Below are positions 23,701 through 31,695 of a stretch of 64,000 bases of DNA, in pieces; within the stretch, counting starts at the first letter, position 1, and every line of letters begins with the position of its first letter. The translations under genes were made by a program, and so were the position numbers. The notes beneath the pieces are model-generated. The model was not told the origin of the DNA. It saw only the letters and a list, made by a program, of their open reading frames with translations, and made no database searches. Origin of the DNA: Bacteroidetes bacterium UBA2475 (lineage in GTDB: Bacteria > Bacteroidota > Bacteroidia > B-17B0 > Aurantibacillaceae); NCBI GenBank assembly GCA_002342065.1, contig DDPF01000012.1, positions 124,001 through 188,000 on the forward strand, in the 5' to 3' direction.

Positions 23701-26433
23701 GATCTTAAAGGCGGACATCAAACCGGAAAAGTTGTAACTATCGATTGGCCATATTGGAGCCGCGCCAACCGCAGCAATAACGAAAATGCCAACATGCTTA
23801 ATTTTGCTTGCGACAAAGATAAATATGTATCAGGCGAGAATGTAAAATTATCTTTTCCATCACCTGCGGAAGGTATTGCTTTGGTAAGTATTGAAACAGG
23901 AAGTAAAGTGGTTAAAAAATTCTGGATCACTACCAAAAAAGGAGAGACTGTTCATGAGTTTGCAGCCTCAGCAGATATGTCACCAAACGCTTATGTGCAT
24001 GTAACTTTAATACAACCACATGCTAATACAAAGAATGATCTGCCAATTCGGATGTATGGTGTTGTGCCAATTTTAGTAGATGAACCTTTAACACATTTGG
24101 AACCGGAAATAAAAATGCTGGATGTAGTAAAACCTGAATCTTTTACCAACATAAAAGTAAAAGAGAAAAAAGGCAGAAAAATGACCTACACTCTAGCAAT
24201 GGTTGATGAAGGCTTATTAGATCTTACCCGTTTTAAAACGCCTCAACCATGGAATGCTTTTTATGCACGCGAAGCTTTAGGTGTAAAAACATGGGACATG
24301 TATGATGCCGTGATTGGTGCTTATGCCGGTAAATTAGATAAATTATTAAGTGTAGGTGGTGATGGTGATGCAAATGCAGGCAAAGGTGTTAAAGCCAACC
24401 GATTTAAACCAATGGTAAAATTTATGGGGCCGTTTACATTAGAGGCAGGGCAAGAAAAAAATCATACTATTGAAATCCCAAATTATGTTGGTTCGGTTAG
24501 AGTGATGGTAGTAGCGGAAGATGAAGGTTCTTATGGTAATGCCGAAAAAGCAGTTGCTGTAAGAAAACCTTTAATGATCCTTGCTACTTTACCCCGTGTT
24601 TTAGGTCCGGGTGAAAATGTGTATTTACCTGTAGATATTTTTGCAATGGAAAAACATGTAAAAGATGTAAAGATAGAAGTTGAAGTAAATGATTTTTTAG
24701 AATTGGATGGAACTAAACAACAAACAATGCACTTTACACAGGTTGGCGATGAAGTAATTAATTTTAAATTGAATCTGGCGCAAAAAATTGGTATTGCTAA
24801 AGTAAAGATCATCGCTACAAGTGGAAAAGAAAAAGCAGTACAGGAAATAGAATTAGATGTGCGCACACCAAATCCTAAAGTAAGCGAAGGTGTTGAAATG
24901 GTTTTAGAGCCAGGAAAAGAATGGGGTACCGAAATTAATTTTAAAGGCATTGCAGGAACTAATAAAGCTACCATCGAGTTTTCAAGCATTCCATCAATGG
25001 GTTTAGAAAAACGTTTAGATTATTTAATTCAATATCCTCATGGTTGTATCGAGCAAACAACCTCTTCGGTATTTCCACAATTATTTGTAATGAATTTAAT
25101 GGATATGAAAGATTCGCAAAAAAATAAAGTGAGTAATAATATTAAGGCAGGTTTAAAACGTTTGCAATTATTTCAAACTGCAAATGGTGGTTTTTCATAC
25201 TGGCCGGGCGAAGGTTATGATAGCGAATGGGGAAGTAATTATGCCGGACACTTTTTTATTGAAGCAGAGAAACAAGGTTATAGTTTGCCTGCCAATTTAA
25301 AAAGTAAATGGGTAAAATACCAACAACAACAAGCACGTAATTGGGCAAGTAATAATGGCATGTATACACACCCACATGGCAACGAGACCAATGAAGTGAT
25401 ACAGGCGTATCGTTTATTTGTTCTGGCATTAAGCAATAATGCAGAAATGGGAGCTATGAATCGTTTGCGTGAAGAAAAAAATCTTTCTTCAACAGCAAAA
25501 TGGAGATTAGCTGCAGCTTATAAATTAGTTGGGCAAACGGAGGTAGCAACAAAATTAATTGAAGGCTTACCTACAACTGTTGCTTCTTATAAAGAACTAT
25601 CTTATAGTTATGGATCACATACGCGCGACGAAGCCATGATCCTTGAAACTTTAAGTTTATTACACGAAAAAACAAAAGCAGGACCATTAGCAAAACAGAT
25701 CGCTAAAAACCTAAGTTCCCAAACATGGATGAGTACACAAGAAACTGCTTACAGTTTATTAGCAATGTGTGAGTATACGGGAGTTAAAGATAACAACGGG
25801 GAAATGAGCTTTTCCTATACTTTAAATGGTGAAGAAAAAAATAATAGTTCTAAAAGATCACTTTACCAGGTAAAATATACAGACGCGGATCTTGCACAAA
25901 AAGGAATTGTGTCTCTGAAAAATACAGGTAAAGGTACATTATTCGCAAAAGTAATAATAGAAGGTGTGCCTTTGATCGGTGATAAAACCGCTTCTGCCAA
26001 AGATCTTAAAATGGAAGTGAAATATAAAGACATGAAAGGAAAAGAAATTCAACCTGATAAATTAGTGCAAGGAACAGAATTTGTTGCAGAGGTAAGTATT
26101 TCAAATCCCGGTACAAAAGGCTTTTTAAAAGAGATGGCATTGAACCAGATCTTCCCAAGCGGTTGGGAGATCCACAATACACGCATGGATGAAATTGCAA
26201 CAACTAACGCTGCCCGTTACCAGGATATAAGAGATGACAGGGTTTACAGTTATTATGAACTGGCAGAGAATACGCACAAAACATTTGCGATACACTTAAA
26301 CGCTACTTACCTGGGTAAATTTTATTTGCCAACTGTTTATAGCGAGGCCATGTATGACAATATGATAAACGCAAAAGTGCCGGGCCGTTGGGTAGAAGTA
26401 GTAAAAGATGCAGGTGTGGTAGCTCAGAAGTAA
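20761..26433 (+). CDS. Bacterial alpha-2-macroglobulin family lipoprotein with intact thioester, 1890 aa
   Basis: The N-terminus has a signal sequence with a lipobox-like FSAC (C23), so the protein is probably lipid-anchored. An MG2-type domain with YGERGVWRPGD occurs near residue 656. The thioester motif C1429-I-E-Q1432 in YPHGCIEQTTS is intact and followed by the alpha/alpha toroid pattern (LQTANGGFSYWPG). The length is in the range of bacterial alpha-2-macroglobulins. These trap proteases and usually pair with PBP1C, which is encoded here ~5 kb downstream. An acidic Tyr/Asn-rich insertion near residues 475-545 (DDEGEGENENGE) is unusual. Its own terminator follows. Confidence 0.93.
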   Translation: MKTKLFLFATITTVICIVLFSACFQTRPKINAINPAFGKYISGYTSGMVSRKSTIRVELSHSMNEDITITASAKPGVTVLNTTTAIDTVLRMMQLPDSNLLKDAFTFEPKIKGRAVWISDKVIEFIPSEILPANQFYTVDFKLKEVAKVEDGLENFSFQLSTFPQNIFVNIDGLRSYDDYNIEWQKLTGKITTSDYEDTASIRKVLSVTQNGKAMLVKINYSYKNNEFYFYVDSIERKEKAGKLVVNWKGEEIKAISNGSQELKIPALGDFSISDARVVDNEDQSVELSFSDPIDYNQNLKGIISIQGIENLTYAIENNVVRIFLPNRTIGEKLITVTTGIKNFKGYKMNTAFTKNITFEEPKPLVRIKGNGSILPNSNGLIFPFEAISLKAVDVRVIKIFENNVHQFLQSNNLDGQDGLTRVGKVVAEKTIKLDYNKKTNLKQWNKHVIDLGKLITPDPGAIYRVSIKYSKKYSVCDCEGVDDEGEGENENGEQPIDLITTEEKDTWNDNDTYRYSFDGGYDNWNYYNEDYSPCNSNYYYGKAVSRNILASDIGLIYKLDDNKMSHAFVSNMITAKPIANATIEYYDYTKQLIAQGTSDANGMLDLPLKRKPFLMLARSGKQRGYLKLLDGYANSLSKFDVEGEIVQKGIKGFIYGERGVWRPGDSLYINFIMEDKEKRLPPNHPVKFELQDPNGTIVYQTTKTKNLNGLYDFRTSTGTEALTGNYTAIAKVGNRLFSENFKIETVKPNRLKIYLDFEQNKTNDSIAKLSVKWLHGAVAKNLHALVNVSVNQTKTTFEKYKSYEFDSPIRNYYSEAEAIFDGNLNEKGEADLNTYINVGQTAPGMLRATYISKVFEEGGDFSIDRYSVPYSPYKTYVGLHSPETKSFDNTLQTGNNYNFDVVTVNNKGIPVTTNNLQVKIYKVQWRWWYEKSEDELAQYISRAGTIVLKDTLIKTTEGKGSFKFHVQYPEYGRYLITVTDLKGGHQTGKVVTIDWPYWSRANRSNNENANMLNFACDKDKYVSGENVKLSFPSPAEGIALVSIETGSKVVKKFWITTKKGETVHEFAASADMSPNAYVHVTLIQPHANTKNDLPIRMYGVVPILVDEPLTHLEPEIKMLDVVKPESFTNIKVKEKKGRKMTYTLAMVDEGLLDLTRFKTPQPWNAFYAREALGVKTWDMYDAVIGAYAGKLDKLLSVGGDGDANAGKGVKANRFKPMVKFMGPFTLEAGQEKNHTIEIPNYVGSVRVMVVAEDEGSYGNAEKAVAVRKPLMILATLPRVLGPGENVYLPVDIFAMEKHVKDVKIEVEVNDFLELDGTKQQTMHFTQVGDEVINFKLNLAQKIGIAKVKIIATSGKEKAVQEIELDVRTPNPKVSEGVEMVLEPGKEWGTEINFKGIAGTNKATIEFSSIPSMGLEKRLDYLIQYPHGCIEQTTSSVFPQLFVMNLMDMKDSQKNKVSNNIKAGLKRLQLFQTANGGFSYWPGEGYDSEWGSNYAGHFFIEAEKQGYSLPANLKSKWVKYQQQQARNWASNNGMYTHPHGNETNEVIQAYRLFVLALSNNAEMGAMNRLREEKNLSSTAKWRLAAAYKLVGQTEVATKLIEGLPTTVASYKELSYSYGSHTRDEAMILETLSLLHEKTKAGPLAKQIAKNLSSQTWMSTQETAYSLLAMCEYTGVKDNNGEMSFSYTLNGEEKNNSSKRSLYQVKYTDADLAQKGIVSLKNTGKGTLFAKVIIEGVPLIGDKTASAKDLKMEVKYKDMKGKEIQPDKLVQGTEFVAEVSISNPGTKGFLKEMALNQIFPSGWEIHNTRMDEIATTNAARYQDIRDDRVYSYYELAENTHKTFAIHLNATYLGKFYLPTVYSEAMYDNMINAKVPGRWVEVVKDAGVVAQK

Positions 26434-26447
26434 AGCGCATCTTTGTT

Positions 26448-26482
26448 AATGCAGGCGGGTTATAGGTTTCCTGCCTGCATTT
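26448..26482 (+). terminator. Terminator after the alpha-2-macroglobulin gene
   Basis: AATGCAGGC (26448-26456) pairs with GCCTGCATT, with inner GG/CC, and a T-run follows. Confidence 0.7.
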
Positions 26483-26503
26483 TAAATTATTTAAATAGTT
26501 ATT

Positions 26504-27103
26504 ATGAAAAGAAAATATAAATTCTTAATTGTTCTATTACTGGTTTCAATTTCCGGATATCTCTTATACCGTTTAATTATTACATCCAATCCTAATCCAA
26601 ATTTTTATATTGGACAAAAATTAGATAGCCTTAATGGTGTTTATGTTTATTATAATGGAGGTGTTGGGCATACTGGTAAAAGAAATTTAAGCAAAGATGA
26701 TTATAACATTGGTTTAACTTATCAATGCGTTGAATTTGCCAAACGTTATTATTATCAATATTACAAACATAAAATGCCTGACGCCTATGGCAATGCAAAA
26801 GATTTTTTTGATACTACTATTAAAGATGGAAGCCTCAATAAAAAAAGAGACCTTCTTCAATTTACTAATCCAGGCACTTCAAAACCATGTGTTGGAGACC
26901 TCATCATTTTTGATGGGAATTCCGGAAATAAATATGGACATGTGGCTATAGTTTCTGAGGTAAAAGAAAATGAGGTCGAGATCATTCAGCAAAATCCCGG
27001 ACCGTTTGCATCTTCAAGAGCAAAATATATCTTGGTTAAAGATGACAAACAACATTTTATTAAGCATGACAGGATATTGGGTTGGTTAAGAATGAAAAAT
27101 TAA
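26504..27103 (+). CDS. CHAP-domain amidase/peptidase, membrane-anchored, 199 aa
   Basis: An N-terminal membrane segment (FLIVLLLVSISGYLLYRLII) is followed by a CHAP domain. The catalytic Cys is C75 in TYQCVEFAKRYY, the His is H146 in YGHVAIVSEV, and a polar IIQQN closes the site. CHAP enzymes cleave peptidoglycan peptides or glutathionylspermidine; the YQCVEFAKR motif is shared with the amidase part of the latter. Its place after an alpha-2-macroglobulin and near PBP1C favours a cell-wall role, but this is inference. Convergent with the LytTR regulator 7 nt away. Confidence 0.85.
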   Translation: MKRKYKFLIVLLLVSISGYLLYRLIITSNPNPNFYIGQKLDSLNGVYVYYNGGVGHTGKRNLSKDDYNIGLTYQCVEFAKRYYYQYYKHKMPDAYGNAKDFFDTTIKDGSLNKKRDLLQFTNPGTSKPCVGDLIIFDGNSGNKYGHVAIVSEVKENEVEIIQQNPGPFASSRAKYILVKDDKQHFIKHDRILGWLRMKN

Positions 27104-27110
27104 AGAACCC

Positions 27111-27854
27111 TTACAATTCTTCCAGCATTTTCATAACCTCCGGACGCTTACGAGTAGATACCGGTACAGTACAACCGTCATTCATCATTAAATAACCACC
27201 ATCAGTCTTTACAAATTCTTTTATGAATTTGGTATTTACCAAATGAGATTGATGTACGCGGTAAAATCCCTGATCACCCAAAAGGTCTTCAAAATCTTTT
27301 AGCGTTTTTGTAACCAGTAGTTTTTTTCCGGTACTAAAATAAAATTCAGTATAATTCACGCTGCTTTCGCAACGGATGATATCATTAATGTTTACAATAT
27401 GGATCTTATCCTGCGTATGCAAAGCCAAACGCTCATGTGGTTTGGTATGATTCTTTAATGAGTCGTTCAATAACTGGTACTTTTCATTCTCGTTCAATTG
27501 TTGTTCACGGTATTTTTTTAAAGCGGCGATCAATTCATCGGGATCAACAGGCTTTAAAAGATAATCAATAGCTGCATAACGAAATGCTTTGATCGCGTGC
27601 GCATCAGAAGCTGTAATAAAAATGATCTTAAAATTTATTTCCTTTAAAATATCTAAAAGGTCAAAACCACTCCCATCCTGCATTTGAATATCGAGAAATA
27701 ATATATCCGGCTTTATTGTTTTCAGCAATTTTGCGCCTTCCACTACGCCATTTGCCTCCCCAATTATTTGCACATCTTTTGCATACACCTGCAGATCTTT
27801 TTTCAGCGTTACACGGGCCTGCTCAATATCGTCTATTATTATGGCTTTTATCAT
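27111..27854 (-). CDS. LytTR response regulator, 247 aa
   Basis: The receiver domain has the acidic pair D8-D9 and phospho-acceptor D55 in DILFLDIQMQDGSG, plus KPVD. The C-terminal LytTR DNA-binding domain reads IRCESSVNYTEFYFSTGKKLLVTKTLKDFEDLL and VHQSHLVNTKFI. It is the expected partner of the sensor kinase at 28052-31084, whose gene lies upstream on the same strand. The two are separated by 197 bp carrying an inverted-repeat element. Confidence 0.95.
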   Translation of the reverse strand: MIKAIIIDDIEQARVTLKKDLQVYAKDVQIIGEANGVVEGAKLLKTIKPDILFLDIQMQDGSGFDLLDILKEINFKIIFITASDAHAIKAFRYAAIDYLLKPVDPDELIAALKKYREQQLNENEKYQLLNDSLKNHTKPHERLALHTQDKIHIVNINDIIRCESSVNYTEFYFSTGKKLLVTKTLKDFEDLLGDQGFYRVHQSHLVNTKFIKEFVKTDGGYLMMNDGCTVPVSTRKRPEVMKMLEEL

Positions 27855-27901
27855 TGAATGCTAATTTAAAAAATAGTCGTGAATTAAACTAAAATAAAAA
27901 T

Positions 27902-28048
27902 TTAACCACATAGAAACATAGAATATAGTTGATCGTAACTGCCCAAGAAAAAAGCATAGCATTGCTTCGTCTTCGACGAAGCAACTATGTAGACTTATAG
28001 GCATTTTGCTAACCACCCAACTAAATTTCTATGTGTCTATGTGGTTAA
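27902..28048. repeat. MITE-like element with 22-bp terminal inverted repeats
   Basis: The left end (27902-27923, beginning TTAACCACATAG) and right end (28027-28048, ending CTATGTGGTTAA) are inverted copies with one mismatch in 22. The interior carries a perfect 10-bp hairpin TTGCTTCGTC-ttc-GACGAAGCAA (27962-27984). The element fills the gap between the sensor kinase and response regulator genes. A related but shorter sequence lies at 63662-63706. Confidence 0.7.
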
Positions 28049-28051
28049 TAA

Positions 28052-31000
28052 TTACGCGATCGGTATCCTGACTATTACTTTTGTTCCGGTTGCATTCTTC
28101 TGTTGATCATAAAGATCAAAGATCTCGAGTGATTTAATTTCAGAATCCTCTTTCAAAAGATCTAATCTTTCCTGCGTAACAATCAACGCTGTTGACTTGT
28201 GATAGGTTTCCTTACTGTTTTTATTTAATTCTTCAGCTTTAGTTCTTCCAATACCGTTATCAGTCACCGAACATTCTAAAATACTATTCTTTTCGCTAAA
28301 TCTTACTTCAATAAAACCTTTTTTACCATCAATATATTTTAAACCATGTTTGATCGCATTTTCAATAAATGGCTGTAATAGCATTGGTGGGATTTTTAGA
28401 TAATCCTTTTCTATTGTTTCATCAACAGTTATTTTATAATCAAATCTGTCGCCATTACAAAATTTCTCTATCAATAAATAATTTTCTAATGTGTTTACTT
28501 CTTCTTCTAAAGTAATGCTTGCATTGCGCGAATTATCGAGTATCTGGCGCATTAGTCTCGAAAACTTGGCCAGGTAATAACGCGCAGCCTCTTCGTTGTC
28601 TGTTCCAATTTGTGATTGAATGGAGTTTAATGCGTTAAAGATAAAATGGGGATTCATTTGTAAACGCAATGCTTTTTGTTCCAACTCTACCACTTCTTTT
28701 TCGAGTTGTAATTTCTTTTGTGCTTCTTCGGCCTTTGACCGGATAACATTTACACGCCATCTAAAAACAGTTAATACGATCCCCAAGCCTGTTAAAAGAA
28801 TTAAAGTAACAAACCACCAACGTTTCCAAAATGGTGGTGAGATATGGAACTTAAAAGTTACGGGTTGCTTATTCCAAACACCATCCTCGTTACAGGCTTT
28901 TACCATAAACGTATAATCTCCCGCACCGAGGTTCGAATAATTAATATTTTTTTGCGCTGTAACCGGCGACCATTCTTTGTCCGAGCCTTCCAGTTTCCAT
29001 TGGTATTTTACCGCATCGGGATTACTAAAATTAATTCCTGAAAAATCAAAACTTAAATTATTCTGATCATAAGGTAATTGAAGATCTAAAATTGTATTCC
29101 AATCGCCAGTAAATTTTTTGTACTCCGTTTTTGAAATAGTGGTATTAAATAATTTTACATCTGTAATTGTTGTAACGGGTTCGTTCTGGTTCTTCACCAA
29201 ATTTGCGGGATCATACTTTGTAAGGCCGTTAATAGTACCAAACCAAATAGTTCCGTCAGCATCGTTAAATACAGATCCCTGGCAGGTTTCAATACCTGTA
29301 AAACCTTCACCTTTGCTGTAATGCTTTATTTCTTTTGGTTTTCTTTCTTTATCCAAAAAAATATGATCGAGGCCCGTTTCTGTTCCAACAAATAAATTAT
29401 TGTTCTTATCACAACTTAATAAATAAATGTTTGAAGAAGTTAAACCATTGGTGTGATCATACCTTTTTAATTTAAGATCGCCCTGATATAAAGGAAAACA
29501 AAGTAATCCATCACCACCGGTACCCGCCCATAAATAACCATTCTCGTCTTCTGCAAAGCAACGAACAGAGCTCGCCGGTAAATTTTCTTTTCCAGCAAAA
29601 ACCGGTTTTTTAATTTTGTCGTTCTCAATAAAACCTATGCCATTATTTTCCGTGGCATACCAAAGCCTCTCTTGTTTATCGTAATGCAAAGCTGTTAATC
29701 GTGGATGCAGCAATCCTTCTTTAACTGTAAAATTTACCAATAACGGAGAACCTTTTAAGATCAACTTATATAAACCCGCACCGGCAGTAGCAATCCAAAG
29801 ATCGCCATTCTTATCTTTTACTATTGCGCGAATATATTTTTTATTTAATTCGTCAATTGCGTTAAAAGTGAAACCATCGTTTGTAACAAAAACTCCTTGC
29901 CCGTCTGTTCCAAAATAAATATTACCATTGTTATCTTCGTTAATGGCTTTTACTTTTACATCTGCAAAACCTTTTGCAGCATTATAACTTGTAAAACGCG
30001 AACTATCAAATACAGTAACGCCTTTATCAGAAGTGCCAACCCACAAACGTTGCCTACTATCGCGAAAAATGCTGTATATAAAATTGCCACCTAAACCGGC
30101 TGATTTATCGTACACCGTAAATTGCTTTCCAAAATAATTACAAACACCTCCTCCTGAAGTTCCGAACCAATAGTTACCACTTTTATCCTGGATGATGCTT
30201 CTTACATGATTATTACTTAAACCTTCATTCTCTGTTATCCAAGAAAAATTTTTTGAAACTGTATTGTATTGCGCCACCCCATGATTTAAAGTTGCCATCC
30301 AAACATTATCGCGCTTGTCAAAATAACAATCTAAAATAGTTTGTTTGTACAATTCAAGATTAAGATCTATCCTAAAAAATTTGTTTCCATCATAAACATA
30401 AACGCCATCACCATAAGTTCCTATCCATAAATTTCCTTTTGCATCCTGTTTAATACAGGGAATAGAATTATTTGTAAAACCATTCGACTTATCGAATTTT
30501 ATTTTTTGAAATACATTATTGCTTCCGGTAATTTTATAAAGACCTTCTGCATTGCCGTACCAGACATTATCCAGCTTATCAACCAAAATAGAAGTAATAA
30601 CCGTTCTTTTATCTTTTAATAATTCTGATACATTTGTTATTCCGCTTTCATCCAAAAAAAGTACACCCACATTTGTTGCCAGCCACTTTTTTCCTTTACT
30701 GTCAAAATCAATTGCTTTTATACTTACCTGAGCAGAATCACCAACCAGCTTATATTTTTTAAATTCGAGTCCGTTATACATACAAACGCCATTCATGGTG
30801 CCTATCCACAAATTATGTTTTGCATCTTCTTTAATACATGAAATATAATTATTGATCAACCCATCCTTTACTGTATACGTTTTAAAATTAATACCATCAA
30901 AAGAAGTAATTCCCCCACCCTGCGTTCCCATCCATAAATAGCCGCGCGAATCCTGTAACAAAGCATAAACCTGCGATTGAGCAACTCCATCTTTTACCGA

Positions 31001-31084
31001 ATAATTATGGAAATTGTATTGTTGGCCAACAAGGTTAAAAACCGTTAAAGCAAAAAGAAAATATAGAACAAATTTTTTATGCAT
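28052..31084 (-). CDS. Two-component sensor with reg_prop beta-propellers, Y_Y_Y domain and LytS-type histidine kinase, 1010 aa
   Basis: After a signal peptide the periplasmic part (about residues 20-690) is a chain of reg_prop repeats (recurring LWIGT, GNLWIGTYGDGVYVYDG), forming two propellers. A Y_Y_Y domain (SWKLEGS-like, GAGDYTFMVKACNEDG) and a membrane segment WWFVTLILLTGLGIVLTVF near 757-777 follow. The kinase is of the His_kinase/LytS type, with H813 in NPHFIFNALNSIQSQI and an ATPase end (NAIKHGLKY, DNGIGR). It probably senses an extracytoplasmic ligand and phosphorylates the LytTR regulator downstream. Confidence 0.95.
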   Translation of the reverse strand: MHKKFVLYFLFALTVFNLVGQQYNFHNYSVKDGVAQSQVYALLQDSRGYLWMGTQGGGITSFDGINFKTYTVKDGLINNYISCIKEDAKHNLWIGTMNGVCMYNGLEFKKYKLVGDSAQVSIKAIDFDSKGKKWLATNVGVLFLDESGITNVSELLKDKRTVITSILVDKLDNVWYGNAEGLYKITGSNNVFQKIKFDKSNGFTNNSIPCIKQDAKGNLWIGTYGDGVYVYDGNKFFRIDLNLELYKQTILDCYFDKRDNVWMATLNHGVAQYNTVSKNFSWITENEGLSNNHVRSIIQDKSGNYWFGTSGGGVCNYFGKQFTVYDKSAGLGGNFIYSIFRDSRQRLWVGTSDKGVTVFDSSRFTSYNAAKGFADVKVKAINEDNNGNIYFGTDGQGVFVTNDGFTFNAIDELNKKYIRAIVKDKNGDLWIATAGAGLYKLILKGSPLLVNFTVKEGLLHPRLTALHYDKQERLWYATENNGIGFIENDKIKKPVFAGKENLPASSVRCFAEDENGYLWAGTGGDGLLCFPLYQGDLKLKRYDHTNGLTSSNIYLLSCDKNNNLFVGTETGLDHIFLDKERKPKEIKHYSKGEGFTGIETCQGSVFNDADGTIWFGTINGLTKYDPANLVKNQNEPVTTITDVKLFNTTISKTEYKKFTGDWNTILDLQLPYDQNNLSFDFSGINFSNPDAVKYQWKLEGSDKEWSPVTAQKNINYSNLGAGDYTFMVKACNEDGVWNKQPVTFKFHISPPFWKRWWFVTLILLTGLGIVLTVFRWRVNVIRSKAEEAQKKLQLEKEVVELEQKALRLQMNPHFIFNALNSIQSQIGTDNEEAARYYLAKFSRLMRQILDNSRNASITLEEEVNTLENYLLIEKFCNGDRFDYKITVDETIEKDYLKIPPMLLQPFIENAIKHGLKYIDGKKGFIEVRFSEKNSILECSVTDNGIGRTKAEELNKNSKETYHKSTALIVTQERLDLLKEDSEIKSLEIFDLYDQQKNATGTKVIVRIPIA

Positions 31085-31598
31085 TAAAAATAAAAGCCAT
31101 TTTACCGGACAGAGTCAAAGCGTTATGATGTACGTATAAAAACAAAAAAGAAAATAGAAAGGCTAGAATGTATATTTTATAATTCGAATGCATCGCATTT
31201 CTTATTTGGCTTAAAAAAATTAATACTAAAGAAACTGTAGGAATTAAAGATAAAAAGAAAAAACTACTCCAAAAATTTCCAGAAAAAAGACCCCGTAAAA
31301 ACGGAACAAAGAATAATCCTTCATACACCAAACAAGCCGCCAAAGCAAAAACCCAACCGACCTTTCTTTTTGCTAAAATACAGATCAACCCTATGCAACC
31401 GATAATAGAAGGAATAAAAAGTGTAAACTCTTGTAATCGCCAAAACCATTTGCTGTAAATAGGGATGAAAGGACTTGAAAAATCACTATCTGCATTTATA
31501 AATTCCCATCCAATTTGACAAACCTGATGCGAAAATTGCAAAAACAGCAATCCAAAAACGATCCACTCGTACCATTTTATATGCGAAAACTTATTCAT
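31077..31598 (-). CDS. Unrecognised multi-span membrane protein, 173 aa
   Basis: About five hydrophobic segments (WIVFGLLFLQF, FIPSIIGCIGLICILA, VGWVFALAACLVYEGLF, FFFLSLIPTVSLVLIFL, ILAFLFSFLFLYV), with conserved-looking aromatic residues between them. I do not recognise a family. The ATG at 31598 is preferred over one four codons earlier because it begins MNKFSH. Its stop overlaps the start of the sensor kinase gene by 8 nt, so it may be coregulated and perhaps functionally linked with the sensor. Confidence 0.7.
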   Translation of the reverse strand: MNKFSHIKWYEWIVFGLLFLQFSHQVCQIGWEFINADSDFSSPFIPIYSKWFWRLQEFTLFIPSIIGCIGLICILAKRKVGWVFALAACLVYEGLFFVPFLRGLFSGNFWSSFFFLSLIPTVSLVLIFLSQIRNAMHSNYKIYILAFLFSFLFLYVHHNALTLSGKMAFIFNA

Positions 31599-31695
31599 AC
31601 AATTAATCAAAGATAAAAAACACTTTCCACTAAAAGGGCAGCGAATAATAAAAGCCTCAAAATTTACGGTTTATACCCTTTACTTTTGACCTATA

